From: an uncultured Ectothiorhodospiraceae bacterium
GTDB lineage: Bacteria; Pseudomonadota; Gammaproteobacteria; UBA9214
Assembly: GCA_947258615.1 (NCBI GenBank)
Contig: CAMYIX010000025.1
Span: 1 to 40,460, forward strand
Direction of reading: 5' to 3'
Length of the DNA stretch: 40,460 bases
In this document: one piece after another, positions 28,025 through 36,275 of the stretch
Layout: every line of letters starts with the position of its first letter
Numbering within the stretch: position 1 is the first letter of the stretch
Notes under the pieces: model-generated
Database searches by the model: none
The model's input: the letters and a program-made list of their open reading frames with translations, nothing else
Told to the model about the DNA's origin: nothing
Position numbers and translations under genes: made by a program

Positions 28025-28795
28025 ATGACCTATTGTGTTGGTATCTCGTTGAAATCCGGCCTGGTATTCGCCTCTGACTCCCGTACCAATGCCGGTACTG
28101 ACCAGATCAGTCAGTACGGGAAGATGCATACCCTGGGGGTCGATGGCGAGCGCCAGTTCGTCCTCTTGAGTGCTGGCAACCTTGCCACCACCCAGGCGGT
28201 GCTGACCTACATCCGTCACGAACTGACGGATAACCCCGACTGTCGCCTCTGCAAGGCGCGCTATATGGACGAGGTGGCGGATTATATCGGCGAGATCAGT
28301 CGTGAGCAGCAAAACCGCTTCATGGAGAATGAAGGCGTTACGGCCGGTTTCAGTCCGTCGGTCACCTTCATCATCGGTGGACAGATCGGCAAGGAATCTC
28401 CGGCGCTGCATCTGATCTATCCTGAAGGGAACCACATCACCACCTCACTGGCGACACCCTATTTGCAGATTGGTGAAACCAAGTACGGTAAACCGATTCT
28501 CGACCGCATCATCACGCCGGATACCCGACTGGAGGATGCGGCACGCTGCGCACTGGTTTCCATGGACTCCACCATGAAGAGTAACGTGACGGTCGGTCCC
28601 CCGATCGAGCTCCTGATTTACGAAAAGGACAGCCTGACCCTCGATCGCTATATGCGCCTGGATGAACGCCATCCCTACCTGACCGAACTGCGCGCCAGCT
28701 GGGCTGACAATCTTCGCTCGGCATTCGAGGCGCTACCCTCCTTTAACTGGGAGACGGCCGGCCCACCACCGGATCAACGCAATACCGCGTTCTGA
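28025..28795 (+). CDS. Anbu, proteasome beta-like peptidase
   Basis: The 256-residue protein starts MTYCVGISLKSGLVFASDSRTNAG, and removal of Met would expose Thr2 as the N-terminal nucleophile of the proteasome family. The conserved Lys follows in KMHTLGVDG, and SAGNLATTQAV is typical of Anbu (ancestral beta subunit). Known Anbu proteins form ring- or lock-washer-like oligomers and have weak or no measured peptidase activity; the natural substrate is unknown. No HslV, HslU or ATPase lies beside it. It converges on the transglutaminase/ATP-grasp gene set, with which Anbu is known to co-occur. The ribosome binding site is weak (GGTG nine bases upstream). Confidence 0.9.
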   Translation: MTYCVGISLKSGLVFASDSRTNAGTDQISQYGKMHTLGVDGERQFVLLSAGNLATTQAVLTYIRHELTDNPDCRLCKARYMDEVADYIGEISREQQNRFMENEGVTAGFSPSVTFIIGGQIGKESPALHLIYPEGNHITTSLATPYLQIGETKYGKPILDRIITPDTRLEDAARCALVSMDSTMKSNVTVGPPIELLIYEKDSLTLDRYMRLDERHPYLTELRASWADNLRSAFEALPSFNWETAGPPPDQRNTAF

Positions 28796-28853
28796 TTTCC
28801 CTGCAGGAAAGGCCGGAACCGGGTCGGTGCGCTTGTCCGGATGAGGGAATGAA

Positions 28854-28870
28854 ACAGGTGATATACCTGT
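28854..28870. other. Stem-loop between convergent genes
   Basis: ACAGGT and ACCTGT form a perfect six-base-pair stem around a five-base loop in the 95-base gap between the convergent Anbu and transglutaminase genes. There is no T run, so it is a weak terminator at best. Confidence 0.35.
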
Positions 28871-28890
28871 GACCGATTGTTCGAATCAAT

Positions 28891-29796
28891 TCAGTTGTTG
28901 CCCGGTTTTTCTTCCGGCAGCCGTTCCATGTCTACAGAGACCTGCGGCTGGTGCTCGGGATCACCACCGAAGATCACGCCCTTGAGCGGCGCGACATCGG
29001 CATAATCCCGCCCCCAGCCCGTGACGACATGCTGGTCCAGCGGAACCTGGTTATTGGTAGGATCAAAATCGTGCCATCCGGCCTCCGGCAGATACACCGA
29101 GAACCAGGCGTGTGATTCATCGGCACCCGGCTGTTTTTGCTGGCCAGGTGGCGGCAGGGTCTGTATATAGCCGCTCACATAGCGTGCCGCCAAACCCAGG
29201 CTGCGCAGGCAAGCGATCGCCAGATGGGCGAAGTCCTGGCAAACACCGCGGCGGTTGGCGAGCACCTCGGCCAGGGGGGTGGAGACTGTGGAGAACGACG
29301 GGTCGTAGACGAATTCGCTGTGAACACGTTCCATAAGGTCGTGCACCGCCTCGAGCAAAGGCCGACCCGGGGTAAATGAGCGCGACGCAAAATCAGCGAG
29401 CGCCGGTGCACTGGCGGCATGCAGGGAGTCAAGTACGTATTGCCGGTTGTCGCGTTCTGTATCCGTAGGGGGTTCCATCAGTCGTGCACGCACCATGTCC
29501 CATGGCATATCGTTGCCGTTTGGGGGCGTGTCATCCGTGGCCGTGACGAGTTCGACCTCGCTCGTGGCAGTGACTGTAAGTAACTGGTGGGGCTGCTGAA
29601 TCGAGAAAAAGCTGACCTGGTTGCCAAAGAAATCCTGGTGCTCGGACAAATCCAGTGGCAAAGGGTCGATCTGCAGACGATGCCCGAGGCATTGCTGTCC
29701 GGGCAAGTTACGCGGGCGCAGGTGTGTCAGGTTGTAGCACTGACTGACGGTGATCCCGTAAAAGTACTCGGTTTTATGTGTGATGCGGTACTTCAT
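28891..29796 (-). CDS. Transglutaminase-like protein (COG1305 type)
   Basis: The 301-residue protein has an N-terminal beta domain (MKYRITHKTEYFYGITVSQC) followed by a transglutaminase/protease core with an apparently complete triad: RRGVCQDFAHLAI (Cys186), DESHAWFSVY (His229) and DFDPTNNQ (Asp245). No signal peptide is visible, so it is cytoplasmic. Relatives encoded with ATP-grasp and alpha-E proteins are thought to cleave or form amide bonds in a peptide-like product; this is inference from gene context in the literature. It is the last gene of the minus-strand set and overlaps the preceding gene by four bases (ATGA). Confidence 0.88.
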   Translation of the reverse strand: MKYRITHKTEYFYGITVSQCYNLTHLRPRNLPGQQCLGHRLQIDPLPLDLSEHQDFFGNQVSFFSIQQPHQLLTVTATSEVELVTATDDTPPNGNDMPWDMVRARLMEPPTDTERDNRQYVLDSLHAASAPALADFASRSFTPGRPLLEAVHDLMERVHSEFVYDPSFSTVSTPLAEVLANRRGVCQDFAHLAIACLRSLGLAARYVSGYIQTLPPPGQQKQPGADESHAWFSVYLPEAGWHDFDPTNNQVPLDQHVVTGWGRDYADVAPLKGVIFGGDPEHQPQVSVDMERLPEEKPGNN

Positions 29797-32342
29797 GTCA
29801 GTCCCAGATCATCTTCCACCAGCTGATAGGGCCGCTCGGCATGGGTGAAATAGGTTGCCGTGAGGGCATTGGAAGCTTCCCGCAGGTTCTGGCCCAGGCC
29901 GCTAAGCAGATTATCGAGACGCAGCCGTACACCGCCGTCCAGCTCCGCCAGCTCTTCGGCATTGGCAAGATTCAGTTGGGTATCGGATTCCAGAACCAGG
30001 CGCATTTCCCGCTTGTAGGGACGCTCGCCCTGGCCTGGAAGCACCGCCAGGTGTTGGCGGGCACTGTTGACCTGGTAAACCAGGGAACGGGCATTGGTTT
30101 CGTCCAGCAGCATGAGATCCAGCGCCGTTTTAAGTCGCGGGTGATGGCGCAGGCGCCGGCGGTAGAGCGTGAAGCTCTCGGTCACGGCGAGCGCCGACTC
30201 CAGCAATAGCACTTCGACTTCAGCTACTGCTGCGCGCTTTGTCAGCAATGCCCGGAGCAACTCGATCACTAGTAAACCGCGTTCGATTCGTCTGCCCAGA
30301 TTGAGGAAGTGCCAGCCGATTTCCCGGCTCATGCTTTCGCTGGCCGCACCGGCGATCGCCATTAATGCGGTGATGATACGGTCCTGGGTTTCCTGCAGCT
30401 CCTGCAGGTCGGTCAGGTTTGCCTGTGCAAGCCTGTCAAGCTCATCACCGATATCATTGATGACGCGCCGGGTGTCAGATGAAAACAGATGACGTACGGC
30501 ATAGGCAGCGTTGAGACAGGCAAGCAGATTTGCCGCCACGGTACCTGTGCGCTGCCGGTTACAGATCAGGTCAACGAGTTCCGGCATCGGTTCGTCAAGC
30601 CGCGCGTCCGCGCCCTCGCCGGTAAACCCCGGGTAGGTCCTGCTTATCTGGGTCAAACTACGCAGCAGGGCGTCGAGCGCTTCCCTGTTGACGGGATCCT
30701 CGTGCTGCAGGGTTTCGCTGCGGCGCCGGTTTATATTCCGGATCAGCCGGATCATGGCCTCGGCACGCTCTGCATAGCGTGCCATCCAGAAGAGGTTTTC
30801 CGCCGAGACCCCGGGCAGGGTCTCGTGCAGCTGCTGGTAACCCGGCTGGCCCTGCACCAGCAGGGTGTCTATCTGTTCGGGCTCGGAGGCCAACACCCAG
30901 GTGTCCTTGCTGACGGCGCCGGCCTGGTTGGAGATGATCCGGTTGTCCGGTGTCTCGCCGACGCGGGTGAGTCCCCCCGGCATGACATCGAAACTGTCCT
31001 GTCCGGCGGCGAGGAAGGTGCGCAGGATGCCGTGACGTGGTTCCAGCAGGCCGTCCCGCAGTGACGGCGTTGAGGATGTGACCAGCGGTTCCTGACCGAC
31101 ATACTGGTGTGGCTGGGTCCGGATCAGGTCCCGCCAGGTGGCCAGCCCGGCAGCGTCGAGCTGGTCGCCGAAAACCGCCTTGCCCCCCAGGGCGCGGTTG
31201 ATCGGTCGGATGACCAGTTTGGACAGGTTGGCCAGCACATATTCAAGCTCCCTGGGCTGTCCGCACCACCAGGTGGCAACCGAGGACAGTCGCAATTCCT
31301 GTCCCAGCAGCTGTTTTGCCAGGCGCGGCAGGAAGGCCATCAGCCCCGGGCTTTCCAGGATACCTGCACCCAGTGGATTGGCGATGGCGACGCGACCGAG
31401 GCGGCTTGCCTGCACCAGTCCCGGAACACCAAGCAGGGAGTCGGGGCGCAGCTCCAGCGGATCGCAGTAATAATCGTCAACGCGACGCAGAATGATGTCT
31501 ACCGGCTCCAGGCCGCTCACCGACTTGAGCCAGACGCGCCCCTCGCGCACCGTCAGGGTCGCGCCCTCGGTCAGGGTGTAATCGAGGTAGTTGGAAAGGT
31601 AGAGGTGCTCGAAATAGGTTTCATTGCGGGGCCCGGGCGTCATGATCACCACCCGTGGCTCCTCGTTGCCTGCCGGTGCCAGTGCTGCCAGGGATTCGCG
31701 CAGCCGCCGGAAGAAAGGGGCCAGTCGATGCGGGTGCGAATCGCGAAACAGGCTGGGCATGAGGCGTGACATGACAGTCCGGTTTTCCAGTGCATAGCCC
31801 ATCCCGGAGGGCGCCTGGGTCCGGTCCTTCAGTACCCGGAACTGACCGTCGCCGCTGCGCACCAGATCCACGGCGTACAGGCTGAGTCCCGGTGGTGTGG
31901 CTGGTGGTGCGATCACGCAGCTGCGATGGTAGCCGGGATCCGCATAGACCAGGTCGGGAGGAATCAGGCCTTTCCTGACCAGGTTGCGCGGACCATAGAG
32001 ATCTTTCAGGATCAGGTCGAGCAGTTCAGCGCGTTGCGCGAGGCCGGCCTCTATCGACGCCCATTCGCTGCTGCTGATGAGCATGGGTACCGGATCCAGT
32101 TGCCAGGGCCTGTTGAGACCGTCCGGTGCGCCATACACGTTGTAGGTGGCACCATCGCTGCGCAGCATCCGCACCGTGTCACGTTGGCGCTGCTGCAGCA
32201 ACTCGGGACCCATGGTGTTCAACGAACCGATCAGGTAGCGCCAGTGCGTGCGTACCTTGCCCTCTGCGGTGCACATCTCGTCATAACCATCGGGTGCACC
32301 CCGGTAAGCCGGACATTCGATGCTGGGATCGATATCGTTCAT
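29793..32342 (-). CDS. Circularly permuted ATP-grasp and alpha-E fusion protein
   Basis: About 849 residues. The first ~500 form the circularly permuted ATP-grasp part (DUF404/DUF407): TYNVYGAPDGLNRPWQLDP, VLKDRTQAPSGMGYALENR, IILRRVDDYYCDPLELRPDS, LGVPGLVQASRLGRVAIANP and LANLSKLVIRPINRALGGK. From about residue 535 comes the all-helical alpha-E domain (DUF403): LPGVSAENLFWMARYAERAEAMIRLIRN. The split pair further upstream has VLEDN and VVKPA where this copy has VLKDR and VIRPI, so the sites differ. The family is predicted to ligate amino groups to carboxylates using ATP. ATG 32342 lies 11 bases after the preceding stop; GTG 32360 would overlap that gene by eight bases. Confidence 0.88.
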   Translation of the reverse strand: MNDIDPSIECPAYRGAPDGYDEMCTAEGKVRTHWRYLIGSLNTMGPELLQQRQRDTVRMLRSDGATYNVYGAPDGLNRPWQLDPVPMLISSSEWASIEAGLAQRAELLDLILKDLYGPRNLVRKGLIPPDLVYADPGYHRSCVIAPPATPPGLSLYAVDLVRSGDGQFRVLKDRTQAPSGMGYALENRTVMSRLMPSLFRDSHPHRLAPFFRRLRESLAALAPAGNEEPRVVIMTPGPRNETYFEHLYLSNYLDYTLTEGATLTVREGRVWLKSVSGLEPVDIILRRVDDYYCDPLELRPDSLLGVPGLVQASRLGRVAIANPLGAGILESPGLMAFLPRLAKQLLGQELRLSSVATWWCGQPRELEYVLANLSKLVIRPINRALGGKAVFGDQLDAAGLATWRDLIRTQPHQYVGQEPLVTSSTPSLRDGLLEPRHGILRTFLAAGQDSFDVMPGGLTRVGETPDNRIISNQAGAVSKDTWVLASEPEQIDTLLVQGQPGYQQLHETLPGVSAENLFWMARYAERAEAMIRLIRNINRRRSETLQHEDPVNREALDALLRSLTQISRTYPGFTGEGADARLDEPMPELVDLICNRQRTGTVAANLLACLNAAYAVRHLFSSDTRRVINDIGDELDRLAQANLTDLQELQETQDRIITALMAIAGAASESMSREIGWHFLNLGRRIERGLLVIELLRALLTKRAAVAEVEVLLLESALAVTESFTLYRRRLRHHPRLKTALDLMLLDETNARSLVYQVNSARQHLAVLPGQGERPYKREMRLVLESDTQLNLANAEELAELDGGVRLRLDNLLSGLGQNLREASNALTATYFTHAERPYQLVEDDLGLT

Positions 32343-32352
32343 TGCAGTTGCT

Positions 32353-35300
32353 TCAGTCACATACGGCCCGGTACCTCAGGTCCAGGGTGACAGGATACTC
32401 TGGATTGATTTCTTCCGCAGGTGGCGCCATGGGTCCGGGCGGATGACCCTCGGGGTAAAATTCAGCCTGCCGCGCGGTCTCGGGTGGCGGCTGGAGAGGG
32501 CCGGTCGTGTGACCGTAATTCCAGAAGCGGCTGACACGGCGTGTCTCGGCTTCGTAGGCGTTGACCGGGAACACATCGTAGTGGCGTCCCCCGGGATGGG
32601 TGACATGGTAGGTACAGCCACCGATGGAACGACCGTTCCAGGTGTCGATGATGTCGAAGACCAGTGGCGAATGTACGCCGATGGTGGGATGTAATGCCGA
32701 CGGCGGTTGCCAGGCACGGTAACGTACACCCGCCACGTACTCACCGTGGATCCCGGTTCCTCGCAGCGGTATCCGGCGTCCGTTGCAGCACACCACATAG
32801 CGTTCGCTTTTCAGGCCCGAGACCTTGACCTGCAAACGCTCCACCGAAGAATCGACGAACCGGGCGGTGCCCAGGTTGCTCATTTCTTCACCCAGTACAT
32901 GCCAGGGTTCCAGGGCTGCATACAGGTCAAGGCGGATGTCCTGTACATTGACGCTGCCATAGTGAGGAAAACGGAATTCCAGAAATGGCGCCAGCCATTC
33001 CAGCTGAAAGGGGTAACCCTCAGACTGCAGTTCACAGACGATATCCTTCATATCGGCCCACACGTAGTGGGACAGCATGAAGCGGTCGTGTAATTCGGTA
33101 CCCCAGCGAACCAGCCGGTGGCGGTAGGGTTTGCTCCAGAACCGCGCGATCAGGGTGCGCAGCAGCAGCATCTGGACCAGGCTCATGCGGGCATGTGGTG
33201 GCATCTCGAAGGCACGGAATTCCACCAGTCCCTGGCGACCGGAAGGGGAGTCAGGTGAGTACAGCTTGTCGATGCAGAATTCCGCCCGGTGGGTATTGCC
33301 CGTGATATCCACCAGCAGGTTGCGCAGCAAGCGGTCCACCAGCCAGGGCTCGGTGACCTCTCCCGCAGGCATCTGCTGAAAGGCGATTTCCAGCTCGTAG
33401 AGGTTTTCGTCGCGGGCCTCGTCAACCCGCGGCGCCTGGCTGGTCGGACCGATGAACAGGCCGGAAAACAGCATGGACAGGCCGGGATGGTGTTGCCAGT
33501 AGGTCAGCAGGCTGCGCAACAGATCAGGGCGCCGCAGGAACGGGCTGTCGTTCGGTGTAGCACCACCGAGAGTCACGTGATTTCCGCCCCCGGTACCGGT
33601 ATGACGGCCATCCAGCATGAACTTCTCGGTCGCCAGCCGGGCCAGGCGCGCCTCGGCATAGAGTGTCTCGGTGCGTTCGACCAGTTCCTGCCAGTTGTGT
33701 GCCGGATGGATATTGACTTCTATCACGCCTGGATCCGGCGTGACGGCCAGCTTGCGGATGCGCCAGTCCCGGGGTGGTTCATAACCTTCGATGCGTACCG
33801 GCATCCCGAGTCGGGAGGCGGTCAGCTCCACACCAGCCAGCAGGTCCAGGTAGTGCTCCAGGTGGCTAAGCGGCGGCATGAAGACATGTAGCATCCCATC
33901 GCGTGCCTCGATACAGACTGCAGTATGTATCACCTCGACCCGCTGCCGACCGACTCCCGTACGGTCGCCCGGCTCCTGTTGCCTGATCTCGGGGTGAGCA
34001 TCCTGCGCCGGATCGACATGGCTGAAACGCCGTGTCACCTCGCCGTAGTAATCGCCCAGTGCCGGGCGTGGTTCGAACAGGTCGCGTTCCGGTTCAATGT
34101 CACGCTCCTCCTCGGCTACCCAGGGCAGCGACTCGAGAGGCAGGCGCAGCCCCATGGGTGAATCGCCGGGTGCCAGATAGAGATGGCCGCGGCGTAACTG
34201 CCAGCGGCTGCTCTGCCAGCCTTGTGTCGCATCATCCCAGCGCAGCGGCAGTGCGAAACCGGCCGGTTTGCCAAGATCGCCGGCGAGCAGTTTGACCAGG
34301 CGCCGCCGCTCGTCCGGTTTTTTCAGGTCGGTCCCGAGCAGGTCCACATTGACCGGCTGGTTAGCGTCTTTCCAGAGATAGTAGAGCGTGTCCTCATAGG
34401 CGGGGACCAGGTAATGCCCGGGAAGTTCCAGCCGGCGACAGAGTTGTGATGCGAACTGTTGTGCCTGTTCCGGCCCATGCCCGTAATCGATGCCGTCGCG
34501 CGCTATCAGTTCCGGGTCACGCCACATGGGTTCCTTGTCGGTCCGCCAGAAGCAATTCAGTGACCAGCGCGGTATCGGTTCGCCCGGGTACCACTTGCCC
34601 TGGCCGTAATGCAACAGGCCGGCATGCGTGTAGCGTTGCCAGAGGCGCCACAGCAGGTCACCGCCGAGTTTGCGTTTATGCTCGCCGAGTGCGGCATCGT
34701 TCCACTGTGCCGATTCCATGTCGTCGATGGAAACAAAGGTGGGTTCACCGCCGAGGGTGAGGCGGACGTCGCCGGCCTCCAGGTCGGCATCGACCTGCCG
34801 ACCGAGTGCCTGGATCATCTGCCATTGCTCGTCGCTGTAGGGTCGCGTAACCCGGGGATCCTCGTGGATGCGTGTCACCCGGTTATGGAAACTGAATTCC
34901 ACCTCGCATTCATCGGTCGCGCCGGTGATCGGTGCGGCACTGACCGGATGTGGGGTGCAGGCCAGTGGTATATGGCCCTCGCCGGCGAACAGTCCCGAGG
35001 TCGGGTCCAGTCCCAGCCAGCCGGCGCCCGGGACATAGACCTCGGCCCAGGCATGCAGGTCCGTGAAATCATGATCGGTTCCGGCAGGGCCCTCGAGCGG
35101 TTTTTCGTCCGGCGTGAGCTGCAGCAGGTAGCCCGAGACAAAGCGCGCGGCCAGTCCCAGGTGGCGCAGGATCTGCACCAGGAGCCAGCCACTGTCACGA
35201 CAGGAGCCATTGGCCTTTTTCAGGGTCTCATCACAACCCTGGATGCCCGGTTCCATGCGAATGCTGTATCCGATGTCTCCTTGCAGGCGCTGGTTAAGTG

Positions 35301-35739
35301 CAACCAGGAAATCGTTGATCTCCTGCTTGGATCGATTGACGCCAGCCAGCCAGCTGAGCAGGCGGGGACCCTCGTCGCTTATCTCCAGGTAGGGGGCAAG
35401 TTCCTTGCGCAGCTTCGGGGGGTAGTTGAACGGATAGTGTTCCGCGTATTCCTCCACGAAGAAATCAAAGGGATTGATGACCACGATTTCCGCGACCAGG
35501 TCCACCTCGAAGGACAGTGCGCGTACTGGTTCTGGAAACACGAGGCGTGCGAGGTAATTTCCGAAGGGGTCCTGCTGCCAGTTGATGAAATGATTCTCTG
35601 GCAGAACCTTTAATGAGTAGGATTCCACCGGGGTGCGTGTGTGCGGCGCCGGTCGCAGCCGTACCACATGGGGAGACACCGAAACCGGACGGTCGAACTT
35701 GTAGTCAGTGCGGTGATTGATCGCAACTCTTATTGCCAT
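32353..35739 (-). CDS. Transglutaminase-DUF2126 (putative amidoligase) fusion
   Basis: The 1128-residue protein joins two enzymes. Residues 1-300 are a transglutaminase-like domain with the triad GSCRDSGWLL (Cys180), DLHAWAEVY (His229) and GLDPTSGL (Asp245). The rest is DUF2126, starting near LTLGGEPTFVSIDDMES, with GKWYPGEPIPRWSLNCFWR and the glutamine-synthetase-like HTGTGGGNHVTLGGATPN. Pfam describes DUF2126 as a putative amidoligase, a COOH-NH2 ligase. So one chain could both form and break amide bonds. No signal peptide is present. It lies in the middle of the minus-strand set, about 170 bases after the CBM48 gene; the gap holds a large stem-loop and perhaps a separate promoter. Confidence 0.88.
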   Translation of the reverse strand: MAIRVAINHRTDYKFDRPVSVSPHVVRLRPAPHTRTPVESYSLKVLPENHFINWQQDPFGNYLARLVFPEPVRALSFEVDLVAEIVVINPFDFFVEEYAEHYPFNYPPKLRKELAPYLEISDEGPRLLSWLAGVNRSKQEINDFLVALNQRLQGDIGYSIRMEPGIQGCDETLKKANGSCRDSGWLLVQILRHLGLAARFVSGYLLQLTPDEKPLEGPAGTDHDFTDLHAWAEVYVPGAGWLGLDPTSGLFAGEGHIPLACTPHPVSAAPITGATDECEVEFSFHNRVTRIHEDPRVTRPYSDEQWQMIQALGRQVDADLEAGDVRLTLGGEPTFVSIDDMESAQWNDAALGEHKRKLGGDLLWRLWQRYTHAGLLHYGQGKWYPGEPIPRWSLNCFWRTDKEPMWRDPELIARDGIDYGHGPEQAQQFASQLCRRLELPGHYLVPAYEDTLYYLWKDANQPVNVDLLGTDLKKPDERRRLVKLLAGDLGKPAGFALPLRWDDATQGWQSSRWQLRRGHLYLAPGDSPMGLRLPLESLPWVAEEERDIEPERDLFEPRPALGDYYGEVTRRFSHVDPAQDAHPEIRQQEPGDRTGVGRQRVEVIHTAVCIEARDGMLHVFMPPLSHLEHYLDLLAGVELTASRLGMPVRIEGYEPPRDWRIRKLAVTPDPGVIEVNIHPAHNWQELVERTETLYAEARLARLATEKFMLDGRHTGTGGGNHVTLGGATPNDSPFLRRPDLLRSLLTYWQHHPGLSMLFSGLFIGPTSQAPRVDEARDENLYELEIAFQQMPAGEVTEPWLVDRLLRNLLVDITGNTHRAEFCIDKLYSPDSPSGRQGLVEFRAFEMPPHARMSLVQMLLLRTLIARFWSKPYRHRLVRWGTELHDRFMLSHYVWADMKDIVCELQSEGYPFQLEWLAPFLEFRFPHYGSVNVQDIRLDLYAALEPWHVLGEEMSNLGTARFVDSSVERLQVKVSGLKSERYVVCCNGRRIPLRGTGIHGEYVAGVRYRAWQPPSALHPTIGVHSPLVFDIIDTWNGRSIGGCTYHVTHPGGRHYDVFPVNAYEAETRRVSRFWNYGHTTGPLQPPPETARQAEFYPEGHPPGPMAPPAEEINPEYPVTLDLRYRAVCD

Positions 35740-35874
35740 TCTTGATGCCGCCTTATAGGACGATGTATGAATCCTGCGCCTTATTCTGGTTGAGGCTGTA
35801 TTCCCAATGACAATAGCATAGAAGAGTGGAACCCGGTTGACAGGCGGCGACCGCCAGGGTGGCTACTGAGTAGT

Positions 35875-35905
35875 GCGCCAGCCCGACGAATTCACGGGCT
35901 GGCGC
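35875..35905. other. Large perfect stem-loop after the CBM48 gene
   Basis: GCGCCAGCCCG and CGGGCTGGCGC form an 11-base-pair stem with a nine-base loop, seven bases after the CBM48 stop. No T run follows on either strand. It may protect the upstream message, reduce read-through into the next gene, or be a rho-assisted end. Confidence 0.6.
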
Positions 35906-35911
35906 CCGGTT

Positions 35912-36214
35912 CTACAGGATTACTATAGAGTTTTCGCAGTCACCGAAATTGTTGGACAGATACTTGTCCGCAGCCCAGTCATTCTCCCAGCGGTCATCAT
36001 CGATCAGATACTTGAACTGGTATTCACTGTTGACAGGCAGGTCAATGGTGAGGCTGAAGGAGCCGTCCTTGCGGCGCTTCATCTGGCTGCTTGCGCTATC
36101 CCAATTATTGAAATCGCCAACCAGCGCAACCTTGCGTGCACCATTGACGGCCTGTGGCGGTAATTCAAAGGTTACCTTGCAAACCGGTCTTGTCTTGAGA
36201 AATCGTTTTTTCAT
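35912..36214 (-). CDS. Stand-alone CBM48/isoamylase N-terminal-like (AMPK glycogen-binding) protein
   Basis: The 100-residue protein is a single early-set beta-sandwich domain: KVTFELPPQAVNGARKVALV, GDFNNWDSASSQMKRRKDGS, FSLTIDLPVNSEYQFKYLID and DDRWENDWAADKYLSNNFGD. The GDFNNWD and YQFKYLIDDDRWENDW motifs are those of glycogen/starch-binding modules in AMPK beta and isoamylases, with the tryptophans that stack on sugars. It has no catalytic domain attached. The start is ATG 36214, as GGAGG lies nine bases upstream; the frame is open 11 codons further. Its place between ATP-grasp and transglutaminase genes may point to a glucan or a protein partner. That is inference. Confidence 0.82.
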   Translation of the reverse strand: MKKRFLKTRPVCKVTFELPPQAVNGARKVALVGDFNNWDSASSQMKRRKDGSFSLTIDLPVNSEYQFKYLIDDDRWENDWAADKYLSNNFGDCENSIVIL

Positions 36215-36275
36215 AGCGTATCGCCTCCATACTGCTGATTTGCTCAATGTGGTCTGAAAAATTTACACAATAAGA

